Source: Meandrina meandrites | Taxonomy: Eukaryota; Cnidaria; Anthozoa; Scleractinia; Meandrinidae | Direction: 5' to 3' | Length of the DNA: 64,000 nucleotides | NCBI GenBank assembly: GCA_963693305.1 | Contig: OY855915.1 | Location: 11,550,840-11,614,839 of the forward strand | Shown: positions 45,500-56,165 of the stretch, piece by piece | How the letters are laid out: each line of letters starts with the position of its first letter | Position numbering within the stretch: position 1 is the stretch's first letter | Notes under the pieces: generated by a model | Databases searched by the model: none | The model's input: only the letters and a program-made list of their open reading frames with translations | What the model was told of the DNA's origin: nothing | Made by a program: the position numbers and the translations under genes

Positions 45500-47645
45500 G
45501 TAAGAGCTATACTTCGGGGTAGATCGGGAAGACTAACCAGGATTGGTTCTTTGTAGTATTAACCCTATATGATGCTACGTTTTGTTGGGTTTGATCTCCT
45601 TTTGCCATGGAAAACTCTACGATGATTATAGGCGAGTCTTTGTCCTACTCGTTAAGAAAAATCCAGATCGGGTATCGAAACACCTTGTCTTCTAAGGAGC
45701 GAACAGTTGTTGTCATGAGCTGATATGGTGACACACTAGGGTTTCTCTAGAATCGAATCGAATCACCACCCCGCAGGATCGAGCCCGGTATCTGGCATGC
45801 TAACATTCCTCTCTTTCCACCACCCCACACGTTGATTTAATTATATATGTTGCCTTTCTAAACTGCCACATATATAATAGCTGACCCTATCCCCATCCCT
45901 AAACAGTAAACCTAACTTAGGTCAGAAGTTCATGACCGTAGAGGTCTACATCTAGTATTAGAGCGCGAGCTAAGTCTTTTGCGAGTAGGCCTTTTTAGAA
46001 CAAGGAAATATGAAATATTAGAACCGAATATGTTTTTGTGTCACTTTTTGCGTAAGAAGGACTCCAAATCAAGGACAAAGGCAAACTCGTCCCCAGGCCT
46101 AATCCGTGCGTACGTACGTACGTAAAGTACGCGGGCGACCACCAAATTTTCTCGGCTCGATGGGTTTACCAATTTGTATGGGTATGGATGCTCCGCCCGC
46201 TAAAAAAAATAAATCAAGTAAATACCATGAAATTAAGGCGAATCATCGACGGCGACTTAATTATATTTACTCATTTAGTTTTTTATGCCTACCAGATTGG
46301 TTGACACGCGCTATCAAACTCATTTATATAAACATAGATCTGAAAAATGTTTCTCACATCACCGGCAAGTACAATGTAATGCGGGGTCGAAGGCAAACTC
46401 GCCAAAGACATACCAACAACAGCATAAAAACAGCCTTTGCTAAAAATAAAATATCCAATTTTTAGCAGAGGAAAGCGTATTTCGTCTTTGCTGAGTGTCT
46501 TTACATCAACAAAATAAAAAGTCTCCCTTTGCCATGGTCTACAAAAACAATCAGAACTCGAAGGCTCGATCGTTTGGAGTTACACATTTTCTAAATTGCG
46601 ACCTGAAATTGTTTGCGAATATTTTCGGAAAGTGACCATACAATAAATCAATTGAAAACACATTATCTTTACAGGCCTTTCTCTTTTATTCTAACATTGA
46701 CAGAAATAGTATAGTCCTTAATAGTGGTTGAAGTTTGAAGGCGAGTGGAACCTGAAATAATCCGTCGCGCGGTCTCCACAGACGATCTCACAAATAAGCA
46801 AGATGACTTTTTATAAGTTTACGAGAGAATTATATGAACAGAAGTACTTCAAACTTCCAATAGAAAAGGATGTCCTTATTGTATACAGCATATACCCATG
46901 TAAAATTATATATTGGACACAATGTAATTTCTGCGACAGAAACACATCACAGCACGATAAGAGTATAACCTAAAACTAGCTGCACACTGTGAAGTGCTCG
47001 AGAGGCACTAATGAAAAAACTGCGGATAAAGGAATCATTGTTCGATGAATTGAACTCGTATTTCCATTCATATTCAAACAAGTGCAATACCTTAAAGTAC
47101 TCAAATTTACTTTTTGAGAAGAACCTCCACGTTCCGAATCAAAAAGCAAAATAATTTTTTAAGCTTATGCTTACTCAAATTTCTACAATGGACTGCTTTC
47201 CTCGCTTAAGAACCGCAGAAATATTTACTGAACTCTTTCTTTTTTGTCTAAACGTCCGTACACTTCTAAAATTTGTAGAGTCAAGACCTGTTTCCAGTTA
47301 GTGAGAGCGGCATACTTTTAGATTATGAACATCTGCTTAGCGGAATTGTCACATTAATGTGTAAGCCGAGTTTCATCTAATAAAAGAACCACAGTTTCGA
47401 ACTAGCCCAGGCCTGTACTAGAGCATCGTCTATTCAGAAGAGCTTGGTTACCAATGATGGCATCGACCGTTTACGAAAGCGGAATGATCCACGTCGTCAT
47501 CAGTCAGCATGTGTGTGTGTATGAGTGTTTTTTCTTTTTTTCAAATCTCAGGCGTTTCTCTAGGAAGTGCAGGAAGTGGGCTAGGATCGAGAAGTCTTTT
47601 TCCTTTGGTTACATAAACAAGCATTTCTTTTTGCTTCTTAATTAG
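45500..47645. other. Intron, nothing firm
   Basis: Contains a short (TACG)n-like palindrome near 46108-46122 and AT-rich sequence. The open frame at 46106-46465 begins inside this repeat and has no known domain. Confidence 0.4.
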
Positions 47646-48017
47646 GGCTATGTCCTTCGAAGTGGGAATATTTTCAAGGTTCCTGTTACTTGTTTACGGG
47701 CCACAAAAGGACACTGTCAGACGCAATGAATTATTGTCGTGCCAACGGTGCGGATCTTATCAAAGTGACGTCAGAGGAGGAGAATAACTTCGTCAAACGG
47801 AGTGGCAAGATATGGTGGTTGGCTCTGCGACGTGATGCCACGCACACTAACATATTTAAGTGGAATGATGGCTCCCTTCCAACATTTGCGAATTGGTCTC
47901 CGAGTGAACCTAACAACTATGGAGGATTGGAACAGTGTGCGGAGATATTGGACACCGGGAAATGGAACGACATTTCATGTAACACTAATAATAGGGCATA
48001 CCTGGCTTGCGAGAAAG
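47646..48017 (+). CDS. C-type lectin domain 2 (canonical calcium motifs)
   Basis: Single-exon C-type lectin domain of about 124 residues. It reads CPSKWEYFQGSCYLF, CRANGADLIKVTSEEENNFV, IWWLALRRDATHTNIFKWND, then ANWSPSEPNNYGGLEQCAEI and GKWNDISCNTNNRAYLACEK. It has the EPN triplet and WND motif that coordinate calcium and favour mannose-type sugars, plus the four framework cysteines. Acceptor ttaattag at 47645 and donor gtatat at 48018 give phase 1 at both ends. It resembles domain 1 at 35845-36207 in its opening (WEYFQGSCY) but keeps the binding residues that domain 1 has lost. Confidence 0.93.
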
Positions 48018-48029
48018 GTATATACAACT

Positions 48030-48140
48030 TCATTCATTCATTCATTCATTCATTCATTCATTCATTCATTCATTCATTCATTCATTCATTCATTCATTCA
48101 TTCATTCATTCATTCATTCATTCATTCATTCATTCATTCA
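48030..48140. repeat. (CATT)n microsatellite next to a splice donor
   Basis: About 28 uninterrupted copies of TCAT/CATT starting 12 bases after the lectin-exon donor. Read-through gives an artificial HSFI peptide repeat. Confidence 0.97.
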
Positions 48141-49511
48141 CCTTTTTAACGTTTGGTTTCCTTACTAAAAACATTCCATATCATTTTTAAGTAAAGAAAG
48201 AACCATTTTTCGAGCGTTTTAACATTTGACGTATTTTTTCACTTTTTTTAGTCTCTTTAAAAGTGATTTCATTGCAAAACAATATTTCATTTTCAATGTG
48301 TTTTAAAGAAGCTTAAAATAATCGGTTTGCTCCGAGGATGCCAAAAACGATGCTTAAAATAATGTCAAGCAAGTTCCGTCCCGTAAAAACAAAAACAATA
48401 ACAACAGTAAAAAACAAAATGGATGCTTTTTGCACAAAACAAAATTCCCGATACAAAGAATTCGATTAAAGAACTAAACCTAACTGAAATGGTGAAGGCC
48501 TACTTCGCAAAGAAACACATCTACATCACGAAGTCCAACATTTGTATTAAACGTTCAAAGCATGAGAGTAAATTCCAAGGGAAAGATACAAAATATACGA
48601 CAATAAAAAAGCTGGCCGAAAAAGCATAGAAAATAAGGAAGTACATAAATAATCGATGATACCAAAATGGTTTACCAATTGCAGCTGGAATAGGAGGCGT
48701 TCTGGGAACCAAACAGCACACAACGCACATACTAATAACTGACAAAAAGTAAACTTAAAAAGGATAGCGCGAAAAATATATACAAGACAAAATTTACACA
48801 CGACGCTAGATAAACCCATGGAGAATTTAAGTAATACAAAGGAAATGAAAAGCGAAGCTATATATTAACAAAACGAGACAAAACATCATATTGGTAACAC
48901 AAATTGCCACATCAACTCTTACGGAACTCGAGACAACGCACAAAGTGCTTAGAGGGACTTAGCAATAACTGTTTTCAATATAAAGAACTAGGATAAGACG
49001 GCTCACCTTGCTGGCAAATCTTCCGCCATTATAAACCTCCCGACATAAAGGAGCCAGAAGAACTTCCATTCAACCAAATATTCCAGTTAGAATTTCCGGA
49101 TAAGGGCATTATCCGATTAACTGCACTGGAGGCGAATAGCTAGAGAAAATGGCAAAAATGGCGAGGTACACTTACATTTTCCCAAAATTTCCATCCCATT
49201 CGATTTCGATCCCAGAGTTTTGAAATTTTCTTTGAAAGGTTCAGAGTTCAGAAATTCGGCAGTTTTCGAATTTTCTGAAACCTCTTCGAGGAAATTTACC
49301 TGCCATTAGCTCCCGTTCCTAAATTTCCGAAGTTTTGGTAGGGAGGAAAGCGCCCCAGATTTAAAGATCTTTTCGAACTTCAAAATGCGAATTCCTATAT
49401 TCCTTCTTCAGCTCGCAAACTAAATAACGAAGCTTCTTCATCAAATAACGTCATAATGTAAATCGGTGACCCGTTTTTTTTTTTTTTTTTTTTTTTTTAC
49501 TTTCTGAACAG
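48141..49511. other. Intron, A-rich, ending in a long T tract
   Basis: No exon recognised. Poly(T) of about 28 bases at 49471-49498 lies just before the acceptor of the next exon. Confidence 0.5.
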
Positions 49512-49916
49512 AAAATATCGACGTCATTTTGACAACTCGAGGAATTGGTGAACACAATCCAGGAATTCTCTTTGGCTACCAGGATTTCACGGACACATAC
49601 CGGGTGTCAGTCTCAACGTCCAATCACAACTGGGAACTGCAACTCCCAGACTACCCTCTGGGCTGGGTACACGTGGGCATCACGTGGAGTAAGCAATGGG
49701 GTTTGCGCTTCTATCGAAATGGTGTCCTAGCTTCTGAAACAACGAGCCCAGTGAGACTTCGCTATGAGAATGGCGATCAATTTACGTCGTTTTGGATAGG
49801 GCGGGATTCATCTTCTTCTACTCTAAAACGGGGAAGTCATTTGCAGTTTGCCGATCTGAGGATCTGGGAGTCAGTCATTCCACAAGAAAGAATGAAAGAA
49901 TTTCATACTAATGCAG
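49512..49916 (+). CDS. Laminin-G-like domain, C-terminal exon
   Basis: After tctgaacag, phase 1. Reads ENIDVILTTRGIGEHNPGIL, then PLGWVHVGITWSKQWGLRFY, RNGVLASE, TSFWIGRDSSSS and FADLRIWESVIPQERM. W-V-H-V-x-I-T-W, the F-Y-x-N-G strand and the closing D-L-R-I-W are the back two-thirds of a Laminin_G_3/concanavalin fold. No front half is visible between the preceding lectin exon and this one. Donor gtaacc at 49917, phase 1. Confidence 0.85.
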
Positions 49917-50480
49917 GTAACCAACTATAAATTGCAGTTAAGCTTGTGATCCATATCGATTTTCTCCTTTAGGTAACGAGAAAATCATTTAATTATTTTC
50001 ATGAATAAGCACTCTTTCTCTCAAAAAGGATTATTTGTATGTAAAGCTTTGTATTTAAAATTTTGCTTTTTAACATTGCCATGTTTTTCTTCGTCAATAT
50101 CCCGTTTTTACCATGAGACTTATGTCCATGTTTTTTAGAGCTGCTAGCAAATCATTTGATGTAATAGTAACTAGCCATTATTGTTGTAAATTTCTGAAAA
50201 AAAAGAATAGTCTTGATGCAATAACATATTCTCAGTACTAACATAAAAAAGAAAGTATCATAACTTGAAATAATTGTAAGACATGTAATGTGGTTTGTAA
50301 AGGGGAATACGGGCCTAAGAGGATAACCATCGATCAAGTATTGTGTTTCTGTTTCGCCTATTCTCTCAAAATTTGTTAGCGCCATGTAGCGGCTAGTTTG
50401 GAACTTGAATGGTGACCAATGGTTACTATATCACCCTCTTTAAATAGTTTCCTCGTGGTTGTTAACGGGAGCATTTCAGG

Positions 50481-50646
50481 CACTGTTTACACGAACGCGG
50501 TTTCATTTGTAACCGCATCGAAAGCGATGCGGTTACGTCTTTCGTTTACACGGCGCCGATCGAGACCGATATTGAAACTGCATCGCTTCAAAACGCTGTC
50601 AAAAGTGGAGCGTTTTCAAAACGATACTTTGGTCGTGTAAACGGTG
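50481..50646. repeat. Short MITE with CACTGTTTACACGA ends
   Basis: The left tip CACTGTTTACACGA faces the reverse complement of CACCGTTTACACGA at 50633-50646. The interior is GC-rich with repeats of AACCGCATCG. Confidence 0.65.
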
Positions 50647-51210
50647 AAACCGCATCGATTTGACGGTTACGCATTTTGGCACGAAATTGGATGGCTCGCG
50701 AAGAGTAAACATGAAACCGTGTCGATTGGAAACCGCACCCGTAAAAAAGGGTGCCTCAGTTAAGCAAGGCTTGTTCGATCCTCAAATTAATCGAAATTAA
50801 GGAAAAACGGTCATAGTGAAAAAAATCCTACGTGTTGAATGGTGGCTAGCTACGCACAGGGAAGAACTAAATATTGACAAAGAGAAGTTGCTTTGTCTCG
50901 AAGGCTCCCCTGTCTTTTTTCCATTCAGCATATGGGGCCATTTATGAAGCTTTTTTGAGGAGGCAAGTTGCGATATTTTGCGAGGTTCATAATAGGTTAT
51001 CAACCAGAAGAAAAAAGAGAGAAAGACTTGAACGTTCTGAAAGTATGTTTTGGGTCAAAGATAAGAATAGTGGATATTGCCCATGGGGGTCAAATAACGG
51101 TTTGCTAGCAAATAACGAGAAACAAACTTTCTAAAATCCAATGTCACATGTCTGTTTATGTTTTTAGTTACTACAAAATTCCTAAAATGCAAATAAACAT
51201 GTTTTTATAG

Positions 51211-51327
51211 CTCTACCCTGGTACATGTGGAAAAACAGCGGCAATCCAAGTTTTCACTGGAAGTTGAAGCACGTTTCTGCAGACAATAATCAGGAAGAAT
51301 CCTATAATGTTTTAGCTCGAGATTTAG
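51211..51327 (+). CDS. Short exon of unknown module
   Basis: Bounded by tttttatag and gtaagt and symmetric in phase 1 like its neighbours. It encodes ALPWYMWKNSGNPSFHWKLK followed by HVSADNNQEESYNVLARDL (about 39 residues, no cysteine). I do not recognise a family. Position, phase and strong splice sites support it as a real exon. Confidence 0.55.
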
Positions 51328-51569
51328 GTAAGTATATAGTTTCCTTCGCTGCCGTGACGACCCAAATAGCAGGTACTCTGCTCGAGTTAAATAAGGGGGC
51401 TTAAGGAAACCACAAAGTACAACGGCAACGGCTAAGGAAGGTCGCTAAATAAAAGATTTAATGACGAGTACAAAAGCTATCCACCTGCGCTATAAATCTT
51501 TGCCGTCTTCTACATTTCTTTGCCGTCTTCTGCATTTCTTTGCCGTCTTCTACATTTCTTTGCCGTCAC

Positions 51570-51707
51570 TTATTCGATGGTTTAACATATAATGCGAGCA
51601 GACATTTTGTTCATTGCTCGTATTTTTCCTCACCCCTTCGGGGCTCGGAAAAATATTACGCAACTCGCAAAATATCCGCGCGTATTGTATGCTAAACCAT
51701 CGAATAA
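51570..51707. repeat. Palindromic MITE
   Basis: TTATTCGATGGTTTAACATA faces CGAATAAGG-side arm TGCTAAACCATCGAATAA. Inside, CTCACCCCTTCGGGGCTCGG forms a second small hairpin. Total 138 bp. Confidence 0.75.
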
Positions 51708-52092
51708 GGTGTATATCCTGTTCAATCTTGCGGTATATCGTCTGATTTATGCCAACTCGGCCTACGGCCTCATCGGCTAAGTATCAGGCGATATTCCCGC
51801 GCGATTAAGCAGGGTAATTGTTAAATATTCAGCTGAGGATAGCTCGACACAGAAAGAAGGAATAAATTAATTTAGCAGGTAAAACATATATTCACTTCAC
51901 ATTTTATAGATTTTGCACATAAAAGGTCAGAAAAAAAACAATGTCTACTGCATTTAACTGTACATGTCGATTTTTAACTTTCTCATTATTATGCCCGATG
52001 CTCAAGTCCTACTCCTGATTTCTCGGATTCCACTGTAACATGAATCCAGATAAATGGTTCTCATAGTGCTTCCTTTCATTTTCGTTTAACAG

Positions 52093-52380
52093 AATACAAG
52101 CAAATTGGTTGTTTTAGGATAGATTCAGGGCCGCTAATTCCGAGTTTAGAACACAACGATCCAGTCCTAGACGACGCCTACGCCGCCCGAAAAGACAGCG
52201 TCATAAAATGTCTCAACGCTGCTCGCAGAAAAGGTCACAAGATGTTTGCTTTCAAAAATGGAGGGGAGTGTCTGTCCTCTCCGGATGGTCATCTTGATGT
52301 TACCATGATATACAAAGAGTCTGACGAGTGCAATAATTACAAAGGAGGACTTAATTCCATGAATGTTTACATAATAAAAG
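52093..52380 (+). CDS. Unassigned cysteine-containing extracellular module
   Basis: After gtttaacag, phase 1, ending at a gtgagc donor (52381) in phase 1; about 96 residues. Reads QIGCFRIDSGPLIPSLEHND, PVLDDAYAARKDSVIKCLNA, ARRKGHKMFAFKNGGECLSS and ECNNYKGGLNSMNVYIIKG. Four cysteines and the pattern G-C-F/Y...R...C..A...G-x-x-x-F-A-x-x-N-G-G-x-C recall WSC/PAN-like carbohydrate-binding modules, but I cannot assign a named family. From memory, similar modules occur in other coral predicted proteins; this was not checked. Confidence 0.75.
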
Positions 52381-53177
52381 GTGAGCTAGCTTATTTCAGT
52401 TCGTATGGAATAAGAGTTGTCAGGAGTTGAAATTTCAGTGTTTAAGATCAATCTATGGATGTTTGTCCGACCGAAACATTTAAAAAAAACCATAATTTAA
52501 ATTTAAATTTTCACAAAATATTTTGACTCCACGCAGAACAGAATAAAACACTTAAACCTCACAAATCGTTGCCGTTGCTGGTTTCTCGCTTTTTTTTTTT
52601 TGAAAAGTCCCTGTTGTTGTGGTCAGGAAAATAAAAACTAAAATAGTCGTCATTTAAATGAGTTCAAGGCGAACAAAAGTTGCAGAGAGTCAGACTGAAT
52701 TTTGGATGAAAGAAGACTTTTCAGTGCTTTGATTCGCCATTCTAGATTACGCACTTACAATTTCCATTTTTGGATTTTGTGTTATTTTGGGAAATCCAAA
52801 ATCCAGATTTCCCAATCGAATGCACCCTAAAATATGTAAGTTTGCGTTTGCTTAAGTGTGTAAGCCTTTATCGACTTCTTTAACTCGACATTGTTCAAGA
52901 GTGGGGAGGGAAGGGGCGTAAATGTTATTGATGTTTAAATGGAACAAGGCAGTGTACCAAACGTTTTGTCAAGGATTACAGTATTTGAAAATTTGGTTTA
53001 GATGATTTGACTGGGATGATGAAGCAGAGACTTATTATCCAGCACTAGAAATGTGCATATGAGAAGAAACTAATTTGCACACGTTTTTAAACTATGCCTC
53101 TTTGAAAAGGAGACAAAAGGCAACTCAAAAAAACAACCCAATGACAAGCTACCGCTGAGGCATTTTTCTCTCTATAG

Positions 53178-53594
53178 ATAACTACAACGCCGCCTACAAA
53201 AAGCCCACTTCCCAATCAAGTGTAGTTAAGGATTCTTCCTTAGCAACCGATGGCAGTCGCTTCAATTCACCCTTAGAGACGTGCAGTCTGACGAATTCTC
53301 AAAAAGACCCCTGGTGGCGAGTTGACTTGGAAAAGGAAGTTTTAGTTCGCGATGTATACATTTTTATATATTATAATAACCCACCACTGGATTACTTGTT
53401 GGAAATAAGAATTGGAAATCACGATGAGCCAAACTTAAATGAGAATTCTTTATGTGGAAGCTCGTTTCAATTCAGGGCGGAAGCTTGGCGAAGAATTCGT
53501 TGCCCAGTTCCTCTGCTAGGAAGATACGTCACCATAACGAGGCTTGTGGATAACGGAAACTTAATGCTGTGCGAGGTTGAAGTTCGACAAGAAG
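53178..53594 (+). CDS. F-lectin/discoidin-like domain (single exon)
   Basis: After tctatag, phase 1. Reads YNAAYKKPTSQSSVVKDSSL, ATDGSRFNSPLETCSLTNSQ, DPWWRVDLEKEVLVRDVYIF, LEIRIGNHD, ENSLCGSS, IRCPVPLLGRYVTITRL and LMLCEVEVRQEG. T-S-Q-S-S, A-x-D-G, D-P-W-W-R-V-D-L and G-R-Y-V-T-I are hallmarks of the fucolectin/tachylectin-4/pentraxin-1 (FTP) branch of F5/8 type C domains. The RxD of the fucose motif is present but the histidine 25 residues before it is not, so fucose binding is uncertain. Donor gtaact at 53595, phase 1. Confidence 0.87.
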
Positions 53595-53773
53595 GTAACT
53601 TTGATTAATACTGTAACAACCAACAGACATCTTTCAACTGTGGCATGACAAGGTGACTACCACAGAAAAACAAACTAAGAGCTTTAAATGTTATGCCAAT
53701 AGCATTGGCATCAGATTTATGGAAGCTGTGAGAAAAACTGGCACGCAGTATTTGGATTTGTTTTGTTTTTCAG

Positions 53774-54030
53774 CAACAGACTATGTCGAATCGAGCATGT
53801 CTTACCCTCGTCAAAGAGGTGATCTGTCCATTCTCGAAAGTCATTACATTGTAGGAGCGGTTAACTGTTTGAGCTTTTACTACTTCATGCCTGGAGAAGG
53901 TGTTGGGAGATTGAATGTTTACGTTGTTGGTCAAGATGAAGCAAAATCGTTGCTGTGGCGACTGGCTGGTAACCAAGGAAACGAGTGGAAAATTGCTCAT
54001 TTGCCCATTGATGCAGTCCAAGGTTTCAAG
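53774..54030 (+). CDS. MAM domain, middle exon
   Basis: After gtttttcag, phase 1. Reads ATDYVESSMSYPRQRGDLSI, then GAVNCLSFYYFMPGEGVGRL, NVYVVGQDEAKSLLWRLAGN and QGNEWKIAHLPIDAVQGFK. C-L-x-F-x-Y-x-M-x-G-x-G-x-G-x-L, L-W-x-x-x-G-N-Q-G and W are MAM hallmarks (adhesion module of receptor phosphatases and meprins). The usual opening cysteine segment is absent upstream. The donor gtaggt at 54031 is in phase 0. Confidence 0.82.
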
Positions 54031-54125
54031 GTAGGTAAATAATGGAAAAGTTCAAGTTTCTTATTAAATGGTTTTTTAAATAAATCGCGCTTTTTAAATT
54101 AAAAAAATAATCGTTGTTTGCGTAG

Positions 54126-54246
54126 ATTATGTTCGAAAGTGCCAGTGATGATGGCGGAAGTGGAGAGACTGGCATCCGGGACATCAGATTAAGAGTGAAT
54201 TCTAGCTGCACATGCGCTCCGCTCCATGCCTGTCCGAGACTCTCAG
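54126..54246 (+). CDS. MAM domain, C-terminal exon
   Basis: After gcgtag, phase 0. Reads IMFESASDDGGSGETGIRDI and RLRVNSSCTCAPLHACPRLS. F-E-x-x-x-x-x-G-x-x-G-x-x-x-I-x-D-I is the MAM ending (D-D-I is here R-D-I), followed by a short C-x-C-x6-C tail. Donor gtaagg at 54247, phase 1. Confidence 0.8.
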
Positions 54247-54600
54247 GTAAGGTTATGAGCTCTTTGCATATAGCAGCCAGAGTGGATTATAAACCGGGCC
54301 TTCTTTGTACGTAAGACAAAATAGCCCTAACAGAGGATTAAAGTTTAATAGCTTTTACTTATTTAAGTTAAATGTTCTGCTGAAAATTGGTGCTTCTGGT
54401 TGTTCTTTACCGAGTGGTAATGACGAAGAAAATGGTTTTTAAAAAAGGTCGACGCGCCTCGCTAGGTAAGGGTCATTATAGCTTGCGTAAAAAACAATGT
54501 TCAGCATAAGTTTGGCTTAATTTAACTCAGCTTTAATCATAAAACGTAAAGTAACCTTGTCATTTAGCTAAATTTGAGATGATTTAATCTTCATACGCAG

Positions 54601-54831
54601 GATTTCAATCGGCCATAATCGGCCACATTCCTAGTTACCAGGACCAGCTAATGAAGTGGCTATCTGAGTCAGGATTTGGCGATAAGTACTGGGTTCCATG
54701 CTACAGAGCAGCAGTGGAGGGCTGGACAAAAACTACATTTCACAGCAGATGCGATAACAAAGGCCCGACCATAACTTTAGGAAGAAAAGATTCATACTTA
54801 TTTGGAGGATTCTCTGATTACAGCTGGAAAT
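54601..54831 (+). CDS. TLDc domain 2, first exon
   Basis: After cttcatacgcag, phase 1. Reads GFQSAIIGHIPSYQDQLMKW, LSESGFGDKYWVPCYRAAVE, GWTKTTFHSRCDNKGPTIT and SYLFGGFSDYSW. C-D-N-K-G-P-T and L-F-G-G-[FY] are the TLDc signature, closely matching 30419-30652. The donor gtaatt at 54832 is in phase 1, splitting a T|GG codon with the next exon. Confidence 0.87.
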
Positions 54832-55039
54832 GTAATTAACAGACCATTCATCTTTTTGCATTTATATCTATAAATACTGTTTGGATGCTAGTCTGCTTTG
54901 ATTGACTAAGAAGCTATATTTTGCAGAAGTATAAAACAGAGAAAAAAGAAATTTCTCTCCTGTTTTTAAATTTCCATCGTGTTATTGACAGTATAACACA
55001 TGTCTTTGGTGTCTTCATTTGCAAACGATGAGACTGGCT

Positions 55040-55530
55040 GAACGAACGAACGAACGAACGAACGAACGAACGAACGAACGAACGAACGAACGAACGAACG
55101 AACGAACGAACGAACGAACGAACGAACGAAAGGAACAAACAAACGAAAGGAATGAATGAATGAATGAATGAACGAACGAACGAACGAACGAACGAACGAA
55201 CGAACGAACGAACGAACGAACGAACGAACGAACGAACGAAACGAACGAACGAACGAACGAACGAACGAACGAACGAACGAACGAACGAACGAACGAACGA
55301 AACGAAACGAACGAACGAACGAACGAACGAACGAACGAACGAACGAACGAACGGACGGACGGACGGACGGACGGACGGACGGACGAATGAATGAATGAAT
55401 GAATGAATGAATGAATAAATGAATGAATGATTGAGTGAACCAATTAACCATACAACCAACCAGCGAATGAATGAATGAATGAATGAATGAATGAATGAAT
55501 GAATGAATGAATGAATGAATGAATGAAGGA
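55040..55530. repeat. Compound tetranucleotide array (GAAC/AACG, GGAC, GAAT)
   Basis: Blocks of (CGAA)n at 55041-55130, 55168-55352 with single-base slips at about 55240 and 55301, (GGAC)n at 55353-55384, and (AATG)n at 55386-55425 and 55466-55530. Each slip changes the reading frame. Long open frames of RTNE or SFVR repeats on both strands come from this array and are not genes. Confidence 0.97.
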
Positions 55531-55853
55531 ATGAATGTAATAATTAATATGTTACGAGTAACGTTTCGTACACAGTCAGAAATATGAAGTGTCGTGTTTA
55601 TAGCAGCTCTTCGTCTAAGTAGCAAAGAGTTCCTAATCCTTATCATTTATTGTCCGACTTTTCGTCTCTCGTCGAGATACGGATGTCGTGTTGCTTAAAA
55701 ACAATGTGGCAAAAAACACCGACTCACACAGGTTTTAGATAGTTCTCCACGGTATTATTAAAATAATGTTGACACTAGCATTTCGCATTAAGCCTCTTAC
55801 CTCCCTTTGTGTTTTGCTTCACTGCACAACAGTAATCCTTGCTCTTACTCTAG

Positions 55854-56165
55854 GGATCTCTTGGGCTCTAAGCATTCCGTCAAGCAACGCCTTCCTTTTC
55901 AGTCTGGCGCCTTTCAACGCGAACGATGGAGCAAAAAGGTTAAAAGTGTTACCCGAAAGAAGACACCAAGCCATTAGGAGCCACAACCAAAAAGGACCTT
56001 GCTGGGGTAAAGATAAAGACGAGCTATGTTTTAACAACCAACAAGTCAATATTGAAATCAATGTAGCAGGAGTCTACGATGTCAACGGAATTTCCAATAC
56101 CAGCACATATTTTACTGGGGGATCTTCCTTCCTGGCTGATGATGTCGAGGTCTTTACAATTGCAG
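55854..56165 (+). CDS. TLDc domain 2, second exon
   Basis: After ttactctag, phase 1. Reads WALSIPSSNAFLFSLAPFNA, then RSHNQKGPCWGKDKDELCFN and FLADDVEVFTIAG. S-N-A-F-L-F-S-L, GP-x-[FW]-G-x-D and D-D-V-E-V-F match the C-terminal half of TLDc and the exon at 31597-31917. The extra cysteines (GPCWG, ELCFN) could pair, in keeping with an extracellular setting. Donor gtaaaa at 56166, phase 1. Confidence 0.87.

Noticed and set aside
46106..46465. A 119-residue protein
   Set aside because: Starts inside a TACG-type repeat, has no known domain or splice sites, and resembles repeat-derived sequence.
48423..48819. Overlapping open frames on both strands
   Set aside because: No recognisable domain; A-rich intron sequence that looks like an unclassified repeat.
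54914..55646. Long open frames encoding SFVR, SFIH or RTNE repeats
   Set aside because: They arise from tetranucleotide arrays that are open in several frames on both strands; no conserved domain or splice context.
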